From positions 1 through 32,433 of the forward strand of contig CAKUNB010000002.1 of the NCBI GenBank assembly GCA_934668285.1: a DNA stretch of 32,433 bases, written 5' to 3'. Every line of letters starts with the position of its first letter. The stretch's first letter is position 1. This document shows, piece after piece, positions 23,632 to 31,377 of this stretch. The DNA is from an uncultured Oscillospiraceae bacterium. GTDB taxonomy: Bacteria; Bacillota; Clostridia; Oscillospirales; Oscillospiraceae. The position numbers and the translations under genes are program-made. Below the pieces are notes generated by a model that ran no database searches, was not told the DNA's origin, and saw only the letters and a program-made list of their open reading frames with translations.

Positions 23632-24903
23632 TTATTCGGAAGCGGCCTCGGTGGGAGCTTCCGCCATGGCTTCGGTGATCAGGTCGTAGATGCCGACCTT
23701 GGAGAAGTCGAAGCGAACCGGATATTTTTCGGTCGCGTCATTGGCGATGCCGGACTGGTAGGTCTGCGTCAGCGAGGTGAGCGTATCGTCGTACCATGCG
23801 CGGCTCTCGGCCTGACCGACGAAGTACATGATGTGGTAGCCGAACTGTGTCTTGACGATGCCGCTGTCGCCCTCCTTGCGGGCGGCGTCAAAGCACCAGT
23901 CGTTGAACTCGGTGACCATCTTGCCGGGCGCGACATCCTCGTAAAGGCCGCCGGTGTCCTTCGTGCCGTCGGCGCTGTACTCGGCGCACAGCTCCGTGAA
24001 GTAGTCCACCGTGGGATTGGTCTGCCACTGGGCGTAGACCTCGTTGGCCTTCTGCTCGGCGGCCGCCCACGCCTCGTCGCTGATGTTGCCGTCGGAATCC
24101 TTCTCCGGCTCGATCAGGATGTGGCGGACGTTGATGTTATTGACCTTGAGCGCGCCCTCCTCGGCGTTGGCGTCAAAGGCGGCCTCGATGTCCGCGTCGG
24201 TCAGGGAGGCGACATAGGCCTCCTGCAGCTGGTTGGAGTAGGCGGCGGCGATGAAGTAGGTGCGCAGATAGTTGACATAGCCCGCGGTGTCGCAGCCCTT
24301 GCCGAAGTTCTCCTGCAGGTAGGCATCGACGGAGTCAAAGCCGTTCGCCTTGGCATCCTGCGCAAAGGAGCCTTCGGGGTCGGCGATGTCGGCCAGCTGC
24401 GCCTGCTCCTCGTCGCTCAGGACAAAGCCGTTCTCCTCGGCCAGCATGGCCAGCGCGTAGTACTGCTGGAAGCGGTTGGACGCGCCGTCGAGGAAATACT
24501 GCTCCCACGTCATGTTCTCGCCGAGCGATTGCTGCTCGGCCAGCGGGGAGTTGAGGTCCAGCCCAAAGTAGGAGACGTAGGAGCCGTAGCTGTTGAGGAA
24601 GTTATAGAATTCCAGCCAGTACCAGATCTGCAGCTCGGAGTTGTTGAGAAGCGCGTTGCCGTCGCCGTCGGTCGCGACAGCGGTCTGCATCAGCGCGTCG
24701 TCGGGCGCGGCCTCAGAAACGGCATAGCTCGCCACGGAGCGCACGTCATTTTCGTCATAGACGACCGGCGCTTCGGTCGCTTCGGTGGTTTCGGTCGCTC
24801 CCTCGGTGGGGGCGGCGGTGGTTTCGGTCGGCTCGCCTGCGGAGCAACCCGCAAGCAGCAGCGCTGCCGCGAGCAAAAGCGCGGCAATCTTTTTCAGTTT
24901 CAT
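23632..24903 (-). CDS. Peptidyl-prolyl isomerase lipoprotein, PrsA/SurA-like foldase
   Basis: A 423-aa predicted lipoprotein that would fold exported proteins at the outer face of the membrane. The signal ends in LLLAGC with Cys20. A Thr/Glu/Pro linker (PTETTAAPTEGATETTEATE) follows, then a SurA-N-like helical part (WEQYFLDGASNRFQQYYALA, AEENGFVLSDEEQ). The parvulin-type rotamase domain begins at about residue 259 (VRHILIEPEK) and runs through FTELCAEYSADGTKDTGGLYEDV and KTQFGYHIMYF. The start at 24903 fits AAAGGA spacing and the signal peptide; another ATG 9 bases upstream is too close to the ribosome site. It follows the Cthe_2159-like gene by 66 bp but has its own promoter and terminator. 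Confidence 0.9.
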   Translation of the reverse strand: MKLKKIAALLLAAALLLAGCSAGEPTETTAAPTEGATETTEATEAPVVYDENDVRSVASYAVSEAAPDDALMQTAVATDGDGNALLNNSELQIWYWLEFYNFLNSYGSYVSYFGLDLNSPLAEQQSLGENMTWEQYFLDGASNRFQQYYALAMLAEENGFVLSDEEQAQLADIADPEGSFAQDAKANGFDSVDAYLQENFGKGCDTAGYVNYLRTYFIAAAYSNQLQEAYVASLTDADIEAAFDANAEEGALKVNNINVRHILIEPEKDSDGNISDEAWAAAEQKANEVYAQWQTNPTVDYFTELCAEYSADGTKDTGGLYEDVAPGKMVTEFNDWCFDAARKEGDSGIVKTQFGYHIMYFVGQAESRAWYDDTLTSLTQTYQSGIANDATEKYPVRFDFSKVGIYDLITEAMAEAPTEAASE

Positions 24904-24934
24904 TGGTTTCATCCTTTCGGCATTCGATTTTACC

Positions 24935-24963
24935 ATTGTATCACCCTTCGGTGCAAAAAGCAA
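24935..24963 (-). promoter_or_regulatory. Foldase promoter (extended -10)
   Basis: Minus strand: -35 TTGCTT (24963-24958), a 17-base spacer, -10 TACAAT (24940-24935) preceded by TGA. The -35 hexamer and spacing are the same as in the dnaA promoter. Confidence 0.75.
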
Positions 24964-24969
24964 TGCTCA

Positions 24970-26241
24970 TCATTCTGCGGCGCGGACGTTGGAAAAGCTG
25001 TGCACCGTTTCGGTCAGAAGAAAGTCGCGCGAAGCGGCCTCCGGCTGCTGCGCAGCGGGACGCGCGCTGTCGTCGGCGGTCGAGGGTGTGACGTTTTCGA
25101 CGGCCTCCACCGGCGGATTCATGCCGCCGGGCGGCTCGGGAATCTCAAATTCGCCGGGCTGGCGGTGCTCGGTGGGCGGCGGGTCGAGCGCGGGCTTGCC
25201 GAAGCTCAGCTCCGCCGCGCCGTGCTGCTGGACGACACCGTCGACCGTCACGGTGTAGGCCACGCCGGTTTCCAGCTCCGGCGCGGAGAAGGTCAGCGAC
25301 GAAAACGCCCGCGTGACCTGATCGGCATACAGCGCCGTTTCGCCGTTCAGGATGCACAGCTCGCTGCCCTCGGGCACCGGCGCGGCGAAATGCAGCTCCA
25401 TAAACTGCTGCAAAGAGTCGTTTGACGCGGCATCATTGTGCGCTCCTGCGGCGACGACGGTGCTGCCGTCCAGAGAAATCCCGCCGTCTGCGGCAAGGCC
25501 GCTGCCGGAGGTCTCGCTGCCCGAGGCGAAGACCGTGCCGCCGCGCAGCGCCAGCGTACCGCCGGAGCGGAGGCCGTCGCCCTCGCCGCTCCGCCCGCCA
25601 GCGACGGACAGGAAGCCGCCGTTTACCGTGAGCGCGGAGCCGCTGCGGATGCCGTCGCCCTGCGCCGCGACGGTCAGATTGCCGCCGTCCAGCGTCAGTT
25701 TACGCGCGGCGGACAGGCCTTCGCCTGCGGCGTTGACGGTCAGGCTGCCGTCGCCCTCGAGACGCATCGACATCTGCGAGACAACTGTGCCGTCGACCAG
25801 ATTGAAGCTGCCGTCGGCCAGCGCCAGCACCGCGCCGGCTTCGTCCGCCGCGCCCTCGTAGACGCGGGAAAACAGAATCGCCGGAGCGCCCGCGCAGCCG
25901 AGCTGCGCCTGATCGAGCAGCAGCGTCACGCGGGCCGCAGGATCGGCCTCGGCCTCCTCGCCCAGATTGACCAGCAGCTGTCCGGCCGAAAGCGTGCCGG
26001 TCACGCGGTAGGTGCCGGGCGCGGTGATGTGCACAATGGTGTACGCGCCCTCGCCGGAATCCGCATAGACCGCATCGGAGGCGCAGGTCACGCCCTCGTC
26101 GGAGAGCGCAATGTCCGTAACGCCCGCAGCGTCCGGCTCCGTTGGCTCCGGAACGGTCGGCGTGGTCGGTGTCGGCGCGGCTGCCGAGCAGCCGCCAAGC
26201 AGCGCCAGCGCCAGCAGCGCGGCGCAGAGTCGTAATTTCAT
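24970..26241 (-). CDS. Cthe_2159-like carbohydrate-binding lipoprotein
   Basis: A 423-aa predicted lipoprotein. The signal MKLRLCAALLALALLGGC puts lipidated Cys18 at the end, followed by a Pro/Thr linker (PTPTTPTVPEPTEP). The middle has the repeated short strands of a right-handed beta-helix: GDGSLTVNAAGEGLSA, LTLDGGNLTVAAQGDGIRSG, LTVNGGFLSVAGG and LALRGGTVFASGS. This pattern fits the Cthe_2159 family; a Clostridium thermocellum member binds acidic polysaccharide and calcium. The C-terminal 70 residues are Pro-rich and probably disordered. The start follows GGGGGAA. Targets here are unknown; surface attachment to plant or mucus glycans is a guess. Confidence 0.85.
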   Translation of the reverse strand: MKLRLCAALLALALLGGCSAAAPTPTTPTVPEPTEPDAAGVTDIALSDEGVTCASDAVYADSGEGAYTIVHITAPGTYRVTGTLSAGQLLVNLGEEAEADPAARVTLLLDQAQLGCAGAPAILFSRVYEGAADEAGAVLALADGSFNLVDGTVVSQMSMRLEGDGSLTVNAAGEGLSAARKLTLDGGNLTVAAQGDGIRSGSALTVNGGFLSVAGGRSGEGDGLRSGGTLALRGGTVFASGSETSGSGLAADGGISLDGSTVVAAGAHNDAASNDSLQQFMELHFAAPVPEGSELCILNGETALYADQVTRAFSSLTFSAPELETGVAYTVTVDGVVQQHGAAELSFGKPALDPPPTEHRQPGEFEIPEPPGGMNPPVEAVENVTPSTADDSARPAAQQPEAASRDFLLTETVHSFSNVRAAE

Positions 26242-26267
26242 GAGACATTCCCCCTTATCTGCGCCCC

Positions 26268-26273
26268 ATTATA
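26268..26273 (-). promoter_or_regulatory. -10 element upstream of the Cthe_2159-like gene
   Basis: TATAAT on the minus strand preceded by TGC (extended -10). The -35 position reads ATCCTT, which is poor. The element lies about 26 bases before the start codon. Confidence 0.6.
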
Positions 26274-26345
26274 GCAGAAACCGGAGGGAAAAGGATGTGC
26301 ATTCCGTGAACATTTTTCCGCAGCCCACGTTTTCTGCCGCCGAGT

Positions 26346-26470
26346 GCAGGAAGTATCGATTTAGTGAATGATGTAATAGGTGTGCCTTGCGGCACGGATT
26401 GAAATTTGCGCCTGCGGGGACCCTCTCAGTCACGGCCTTGCCGTGCCAGCTCTCCCGAGGGAGAGCCAAG
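26346..26470. repeat. Family B repeat (B3) with 3' extension
   Basis: GCAGGAAGTATCGATTTAG, GTGAATGATGTAATAGG, a GTGCC-ttgc-GGCAC hairpin and GCGCCTGCGGGGACC (26346-26420), then CAGTCACGGCC-TT-GCCGTG and the GCTCTCCC/GGGAGAGC palindrome (26428-26470). Order and content match the copy at 15363-15500. It fills much of the 330-bp gap before the Dabb gene. Confidence 0.8.
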
Positions 26471-26523
26471 ACCGTCAAACAAAGAAGTCCGGCTCTGCTT
26501 TGGGGATTTCTTTGGCGGCTCTC

Positions 26524-26552
26524 TTGACAGGGGCGGGAAAAATCGGTATGCT
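26524..26552 (+). promoter_or_regulatory. Promoter of the Dabb-GIY-YIG operon
   Basis: -35 TTGACA (26524-26529), 17 bases, -10 TATGCT (26547-26552), 19 bases before the GTG start. Confidence 0.75.
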
Positions 26553-26571
26553 TGGGTTTGAGGTGATTGGA

Positions 26572-26850
26572 GTGATTCAGCATATCGTTTTCTGGAAATT
26601 CCGCGAGGGTGCGGATCCGAGTGAGTTTTTGACGAAGCTTGCGGCGCTTGAGGGCGTGATTCCGCAGATCCGGTCGATGTCCGTCAGCCGCAGCGCCGTG
26701 CCCGGCAGCGCCTATGACGCGGCGCTCGTCAGCATGTTCGACACGTTGGAGGACGTGCAGACCTACCGCGACGACCCGCGCCACCGCGCCGTGGCGGCGC
26801 TGTGCAAGGCCATCCGCACCGACCGCGTGAGCATCGATACCGTGCTGTGA
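26572..26850 (+). CDS. Dabb family (stress-responsive alpha-beta barrel) protein
   Basis: A 92-aa dimeric ferredoxin-like barrel protein. It opens IQHIVFWKFREGAD, the usual Dabb first strand with its conserved histidine, and continues with a helix LTKLAALEGVIPQI, the SMSVSRSAV strand and YDAALVSMFDTLEDVQTYRDDPRHRAV, also typical. The start is GTG at 26572 behind AGGTGAT; a longer frame would read through repeat and promoter DNA. Dabb proteins vary in function, often unknown, so no substrate can be proposed. Its stop overlaps the next gene's GTG start (GTGA). Confidence 0.85.
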   Translation: MIQHIVFWKFREGADPSEFLTKLAALEGVIPQIRSMSVSRSAVPGSAYDAALVSMFDTLEDVQTYRDDPRHRAVAALCKAIRTDRVSIDTVL

Positions 26851-27092
26851 AGCAGTGGGGCGTTTACATCCTGCGCTGCGGAGACGGCTCGCTCTACACC
26901 GGCGCGACGGATGATTTTGACCGCCGTCTGGCGGCGCACCGCGCCGGAAGGGGCGCGAAATACACCCGCGGCCGCGGGCCGCTGGAGCCGGTCTACTGGG
27001 AGCCGTGCGCGGACCTCTCCGCCGCCCTGCGGCGGGAGTGCGAGATCAAGCGCCTGCCACGGAAGAAAAAGCTGCTGCTCTGTGCAAAATAA
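26847..27092 (+). CDS. Small GIY-YIG domain protein (UPF0213/YhbQ-like)
   Basis: An 81-aa GIY-YIG protein of the UPF0213 type: GVYILRCGDGSLYTGATDD carries the two strands, DRRLAAHRAGRGAKYTRGRGP the conserved arginine region, and RECEIKRLPRKKKLLL the C-terminal glutamate and basic tail. These proteins resemble nuclease domains; E. coli YhbQ-like members have been reported to act on DNA, but the role here is unknown. The start is GTG at 26847, overlapping the Dabb stop. It is GC-rich like its neighbours, unlike the GIY-YIG gene at 4549, and belongs to a different subfamily. Confidence 0.87.
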   Translation: MKQWGVYILRCGDGSLYTGATDDFDRRLAAHRAGRGAKYTRGRGPLEPVYWEPCADLSAALRRECEIKRLPRKKKLLLCAK

Positions 27093-27104
27093 CGCACGTC
27101 CTCT

Positions 27105-27132
27105 ACCCCGCCGTTCTTGACACCGGCGGGGT
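27105..27132 (+). terminator. Hairpin after the GIY-YIG gene, overlapping the glyS promoter
   Basis: ACCCCGCCG (27105-27113) and CGGCGGGGT (27124-27132) form a perfect 9-bp stem with a 10-base loop followed only by TTTG. The loop holds most of the glyS -35 box. As a terminator it is weak because of the short T-tract. Confidence 0.5.
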
Positions 27133-27145
27133 TTGCGGCTATAAT
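27117..27145 (+). promoter_or_regulatory. Perfect consensus promoter of glyS
   Basis: TTGACA (27117-27122), a 17-base spacer, TATAAT (27140-27145). The start near 27152 leaves a leader of about 30 bases before the glyS ATG, too short for a T-box. Confidence 0.92.
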
Positions 27146-27180
27146 AGTACATTAGAATACGATACGTTGGAGGCAGAAGT

Positions 27181-28614
27181 ATGCTGAAAAATACAGAAAA
27201 AACCATGGACAAGCTCGTTGCCCTGTGCAAAAACCGCGGCTACGTGTTCGCAGGCTCCGAAATCTACGGCGGCCTTGCCAACACGTGGGACTACGGCCCC
27301 CTCGGCGTGGAGCTGAAAAACAACATCAAGCGCGCCTGGTGGAAGAAATTCGTGCAGGAAAATCCGTACAACGTCGGCCTCGACGCCGCGATTCTGATGA
27401 ATCCGCAGACGTGGGTCGCCTCGGGCCATCTGGGCGGCTTCTCCGACCCGCTGATGGACTGCCGCGAGTGCAAGGAGCGCTTCCGCGCCGACAAGCTCAT
27501 CGAGGACTACTGCGCCGCAAACGGTCTCACCCTCGAAAAGCCGATCGATTCGTTTACGCAGGCCGAGATGAAGGACTTCATCGAGAGCCACAACGTCCCC
27601 TGCCCCACCTGCGGCAAGCATAACTTTACCGACATCCGTCAGTTCAACCTGATGTTCAAGACCTTCCAGGGCGTGACCGAGGACGCGAAGAACACGGTTT
27701 ACCTCCGTCCGGAAACGGCGCAGGGCATCTTTGTCAACTTCGTCAACGTCCAACGCACGACCCGCCGCAAGCTGCCGTTCGGCATCGGCCAGATCGGCAA
27801 GTCCTTCCGCAACGAGATCACGCCGGGCAACTTTATCTTCCGCGTGCGCGAGTTTGAGCAGATGGAGCTGGAGTTCTTCTGCGAGCCGAACACCGATCTG
27901 GAATGGTTCTCGTACTGGCGCGGCTTCTGCAAGCAGTGGCTGCTGAGCCTCGGCATGAGGGAGGAGAATCTCCGCCTGCGCGACCATGACCCGGAGGAGC
28001 TTTGCTTCTATTCCAAGGCGACGACCGACTTTGAGTTCCTGTTCCCGTTCGGCTGGGGCGAGCTTTGGGGCGTTGCCGACCGTACCGACTACGACCTGAC
28101 GCAGCATCAGAACACCTCCGGCAAGGATCTGACCTACTACGATCAGGAGAAGAATACCCGCTATATCCCCTACGTCATCGAGCCGTCGCTGGGCGTGGAG
28201 CGCAGCTTCCTTGCATTTTTGGCCGATGCGTACGACGAGGAGGTCGTCGGGCAGGATAAGAACGGCAAGGACGACGTGCGCACCGTGCTGCGCCTGCATC
28301 CGGCGCTGGCCCCGTTCAAGGCCGCCGTTTTGCCGCTTTCCAAGAAGCTGACGCCCGCTGCCGAGGAAATTTTCCACGAGCTGCAAAAGGACTTCATGGT
28401 CGACTTCGACGACGCAGGCTCCATCGGCAAGCGCTACCGCCGCGAGGACGAGATCGGCACGCCGTACTGCATCACGGTCGACTTTGCCACCGTCGGCGAC
28501 GACACGACGCCCGCCGACCATGCCGTCACCGTCCGCGACCGCGACACGATGGAGCAGGTGCGCATCCCCATCTCCGAGCTGAAGGCGTACCTGACCGAAA
28601 AGATGGCGTTTTAA
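27181..28614 (+). CDS. glyS: Glycyl-tRNA synthetase, dimeric (alpha2) type
   Basis: Class II glycyl-tRNA synthetase of the alpha2 type (477 aa), which charges tRNA-Gly. Features are the [23 protein letters not shown] start, zinc-type pairs Cys94/Cys97 and Cys141/Cys144, [14 protein letters not shown], motif 2 FRNEITP (209-215), and motif 3 [13 protein letters not shown] near 335-345, then the anticodon-binding domain ([15 protein letters not shown]). The start follows GGAGG by 8 bases. A perfect promoter lies just upstream, and unlike many Firmicutes glycyl-tRNA synthetase genes it has no T-box leader. The sulfatase gene follows after 33 bp, possibly in the same operon. Confidence 0.97.
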   Translation: MLKNTEKTMDKLVALCKNRGYVFAGSEIYGGLANTWDYGPLGVELKNNIKRAWWKKFVQENPYNVGLDAAILMNPQTWVASGHLGGFSDPLMDCRECKERFRADKLIEDYCAANGLTLEKPIDSFTQAEMKDFIESHNVPCPTCGKHNFTDIRQFNLMFKTFQGVTEDAKNTVYLRPETAQGIFVNFVNVQRTTRRKLPFGIGQIGKSFRNEITPGNFIFRVREFEQMELEFFCEPNTDLEWFSYWRGFCKQWLLSLGMREENLRLRDHDPEELCFYSKATTDFEFLFPFGWGELWGVADRTDYDLTQHQNTSGKDLTYYDQEKNTRYIPYVIEPSLGVERSFLAFLADAYDEEVVGQDKNGKDDVRTVLRLHPALAPFKAAVLPLSKKLTPAAEEIFHELQKDFMVDFDDAGSIGKRYRREDEIGTPYCITVDFATVGDDTTPADHAVTVRDRDTMEQVRIPISELKAYLTEKMAF

Positions 28615-28647
28615 TTTGCAAAGCTAGAGAAAAGAGGCGCTGCCGCG

Positions 28648-30531
28648 ATGAAATCAGCTGAACCGAAGTCAGGCTCCCGCCGTTCGCTGCGGCACCCGCC
28701 GGAGCTTGCGCCGTGGCTGCGCTGGCTTCTGACGGTCGTGCTGCTGCTGTGCGCCGTTCTGGGGACGCATCTGGTGTGCCAGCTGATCGGCACGCTGGAC
28801 TTCTCCCGCGGCCGCTTCAGCTCCTATTTCCATTACCCCGTTATTTTCCTGCTGAACCTGCTGCCCGTCGCGCTGCTGACGGCGCTGATTTACTTCCTGT
28901 CCAATCGGGCGTGGCTGGCCTATCTGCTGTCGGCGACGCTGCTGTTCGCGATGGAATTCAGCAACTATTTCAAGGTTTCCATCCGCGGCGATCCGGTCAT
29001 GGCGGAGGATCTGACGCTGCTGACCGAGGCGGCAGGCTCCGTGGGCGACTATGAAATGCACTTTCCGCCGCTGTTTTTCATCTGCATCGGCCTGCTGGCG
29101 GTCGGGGCGCTGGTGCTCTGGCGCTACGCGCGGGGCCGGATCCCCAAGCGCCGCTGGTGGCTGCGGGTGATCGGCGCGGCCGGCTGCATCGGGCTGGCGC
29201 TGCTTTCGTGGCAGCTGTGGTACAGCGACGCGAGACTCTATGCCTCGCAGGTGAACGAGAGCCTGTTCAATCAGTGGCGCGAGGCGGAGAACTACGCCTC
29301 CCACGGCTTCTTCTGGTCGTTCCTGCGGTCGGTGGACGAGTCCATCCCGCGAAAGCCCGACGGCTACAGCACCGCTGCGGCACAGGAGCAGCTCAGGGCC
29401 TACGACAATGCCGACATTCCCGAGGGTCAGAAGGTCAACGTCATTGCTACAATGCTCGAAAGCTATTCCGACCTCTCCGCGCTCGACGGCGTGACGTTTG
29501 TCAACGACCCCTACGCCGAGCTTCACGCGCTCGAGGCCGAGAGCTATCACGGCGTTCTGATCTCCGACACCAACGGCGGCGGCACGGTCAACGCCGAGCG
29601 CTCGTTTATCACGGGCTTTACCTATCCGCACACGCTCTACCACCGCGAAACGTGGTCTTATGCCCGCTGGTTTGACGAGCAGGGCTACTCCACGCAGGGC
29701 GGCCACCCAGGCTACGACTGGTTTTATAACCGCCAGCGCGTTAACGAACGGCTCGGCTTTTCGCGCTACGACTTCATGGAGAACCACTATGACGCGATGC
29801 AGTGGGCGGGCGAGTACCATGAGCATCCGGACGATGCGACGTTTTTTGCCGACCGGCTGGCCGATTACTGCGGCCGCGACGCGCCGCAGCCCTATTTTGC
29901 CTTCAATATCAGCTTCCAAGGCCACAGCCCCTACAGCGACGAGGCGCTCGACGGCGGCGAGTACATCGCGCACGACGGCCTGTCCGACGGCGCGTATTAT
30001 GCCATCAACAATTACCTCGACACCATTGCCGCTACCGGACGGGAGCTGAGCGCCTTTGTCGACGCCCTCCGCGACGATCCGGAGCCGGTGGTGCTGGTCT
30101 TCTTCGGCGACCACAAGCCGTCCCTCGGCACGGGCAACTGCTACTATGCGGAGCTGGGCGTCAACGTCGACGAAAACAGCACCGAGGGCTGCCGGAACCT
30201 CTATTCCACGCCCTATCTGATCTGGGCCAACGACGCGGCCAAGCAAATTCTCGGCAAGGATTTTTCCGGCGAGGGCGAGACGATCTCCCCCTGCTTCCTG
30301 ATGACCGAGCTGCTCGACTGCTGCGGCTGGACCGGCCCCGCGTGGGCGCAGTGCCAGCGGGCCATGCGGCAGACCGTCCCCGTTATTCACCGGCAGCAGA
30401 TATTTGTGGAAAACGGCGCGTGGACGACCGCGCTTTCCCCTGCGGCGCAGGAGGAATATGACCGCTACCGCGCGGCAGAATACTATGCCCGCACCAAGCT
30501 CATAAAAGACATTGGAAAGGATGAACACTAA
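28648..30531 (+). CDS. LTA synthase-like membrane sulfatase/phosphatase-family protein
   Basis: A 627-aa membrane protein of the LtaS/sulfatase superfamily, probably adding glycerol-phosphate or a similar group to a surface polymer. The N-terminal half has about five membrane helices (near 26-46, 65-85, 88-103, 143-161, 175-190). The outer domain carries the metal and nucleophile residues: Glu271 in ATMLESYSD, catalytic-type Thr313 in NGGGTVNAE, and Asp488-His489 in VVLVFFGDHKPSLG; FQGHSPYS fits another conserved histidine strand. The exact substrate cannot be read from sequence. AGAGG lies about 10 bases before the ATG. Its stop overlaps the next start (TAATG), coupling it to the transketolase genes. 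Confidence 0.87.
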   Translation: MKSAEPKSGSRRSLRHPPELAPWLRWLLTVVLLLCAVLGTHLVCQLIGTLDFSRGRFSSYFHYPVIFLLNLLPVALLTALIYFLSNRAWLAYLLSATLLFAMEFSNYFKVSIRGDPVMAEDLTLLTEAAGSVGDYEMHFPPLFFICIGLLAVGALVLWRYARGRIPKRRWWLRVIGAAGCIGLALLSWQLWYSDARLYASQVNESLFNQWREAENYASHGFFWSFLRSVDESIPRKPDGYSTAAAQEQLRAYDNADIPEGQKVNVIATMLESYSDLSALDGVTFVNDPYAELHALEAESYHGVLISDTNGGGTVNAERSFITGFTYPHTLYHRETWSYARWFDEQGYSTQGGHPGYDWFYNRQRVNERLGFSRYDFMENHYDAMQWAGEYHEHPDDATFFADRLADYCGRDAPQPYFAFNISFQGHSPYSDEALDGGEYIAHDGLSDGAYYAINNYLDTIAATGRELSAFVDALRDDPEPVVLVFFGDHKPSLGTGNCYYAELGVNVDENSTEGCRNLYSTPYLIWANDAAKQILGKDFSGEGETISPCFLMTELLDCCGWTGPAWAQCQRAMRQTVPVIHRQQIFVENGAWTTALSPAAQEEYDRYRAAEYYARTKLIKDIGKDEH

Positions 30532-31376
30532 TGGAAAAACTACACGGTAAGCAGCTTGCCGTCATGGCCACGCGCGCGCGCCTGCTGGGTCTCGACGCGG
30601 TGCACACCGCGGCCTCCGGCCACATCGGCGGCAGCCTGTCGGCCATGGACGCGCTCACCACGCTCTATTTCAGCGTGATGAACGTCGACCCGCAGAACCC
30701 GCAGGATCCCGACCGCGACCGCTTCGTGCTTTCAAAGGGCCACTGCACGCCGGCGCTCTATCCGGTGCTGGCGCTGCGCGGCTTCTTCCCGACGGAGGAC
30801 CTGAAGCTCTTCCGCTCGATCAAGGGCCATTACTCCGGCCACGCCGAGATGCGACACGTTCGTGGTGTTGACATGTCCACCGGCTCGCTCGGGCAGGGCA
30901 TTTCCGCCGCCGTCGGCATGGCGCTGGCGGGCAAGGTCGCGGGAAAGAGCTACCGCGTCTATACCCTCTGCGGCGACGGCGAGATCGAGGAGGGGCAGGT
31001 CTGGGAGGCAGCCATGTCCGCAGCCAAGTACCATCTGGACAACCTCTGTGCCATGGTCGACGTCAACGGCCTGCAGATCGACGGCGCGACGAAGGACGTC
31101 ATGCCCTCCGAGCCGCTGGATAAGAAGTTTGAGGCGTTCAACTGGAACGTCATTCACGTAGACGGCCACGACTACGACGCGCTGGAGCAGGCGTTTGCCG
31201 AGGCTGCCGCCTGCAAGGGCAAGCCCACCGTGCTGCTGCTCAAGACCGTCAAGGGCAAGGGCGTTTCCTTCATGGAAAACAACGCCGGCTGGCACGGCAA
31301 GGCCCCGAACGACGAGCAGTACGAGCAGGGCAAGGCCGAGCTTGAGGCGAAATTAGCAGAATTGGAGGGCAAGTAA
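30531..31376 (+). CDS. Transketolase, N-terminal subunit
   Basis: The thiamine-diphosphate-binding half of a split transketolase (281 aa), acting with the next gene in the non-oxidative pentose phosphate pathway. It has GHIGGSLSAMDALTTLYF, KGHCTPALYPVLA, DMSTGSLGQGISAAVGMA, and the TPP motif GDG (148-150) through NGLQID. It ends shortly after VKGKGVSFMENNAGWHG, where full-length enzymes continue. The start overlaps the sulfatase stop. Such two-gene transketolases are common in Firmicutes. In this operon it would supply pentose phosphate that prs, elsewhere in the window, uses. Confidence 0.96.
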   Translation: MEKLHGKQLAVMATRARLLGLDAVHTAASGHIGGSLSAMDALTTLYFSVMNVDPQNPQDPDRDRFVLSKGHCTPALYPVLALRGFFPTEDLKLFRSIKGHYSGHAEMRHVRGVDMSTGSLGQGISAAVGMALAGKVAGKSYRVYTLCGDGEIEEGQVWEAAMSAAKYHLDNLCAMVDVNGLQIDGATKDVMPSEPLDKKFEAFNWNVIHVDGHDYDALEQAFAEAAACKGKPTVLLLKTVKGKGVSFMENNAGWHGKAPNDEQYEQGKAELEAKLAELEGK

Positions 31377-31377
31377 T

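Noticed and set aside
23566..25425. 619-codon plus-strand open frame opposite the foldase and the Cthe_2159-like gene
   Set aside because: It crosses two well-supported lipoprotein genes and a terminator and has no recognisable domain.
28669..30528. 619-codon minus-strand open frame opposite the LTA-synthase-like gene
   Set aside because: The plus strand carries the sulfatase-family catalytic residues; the minus frame is a shadow.
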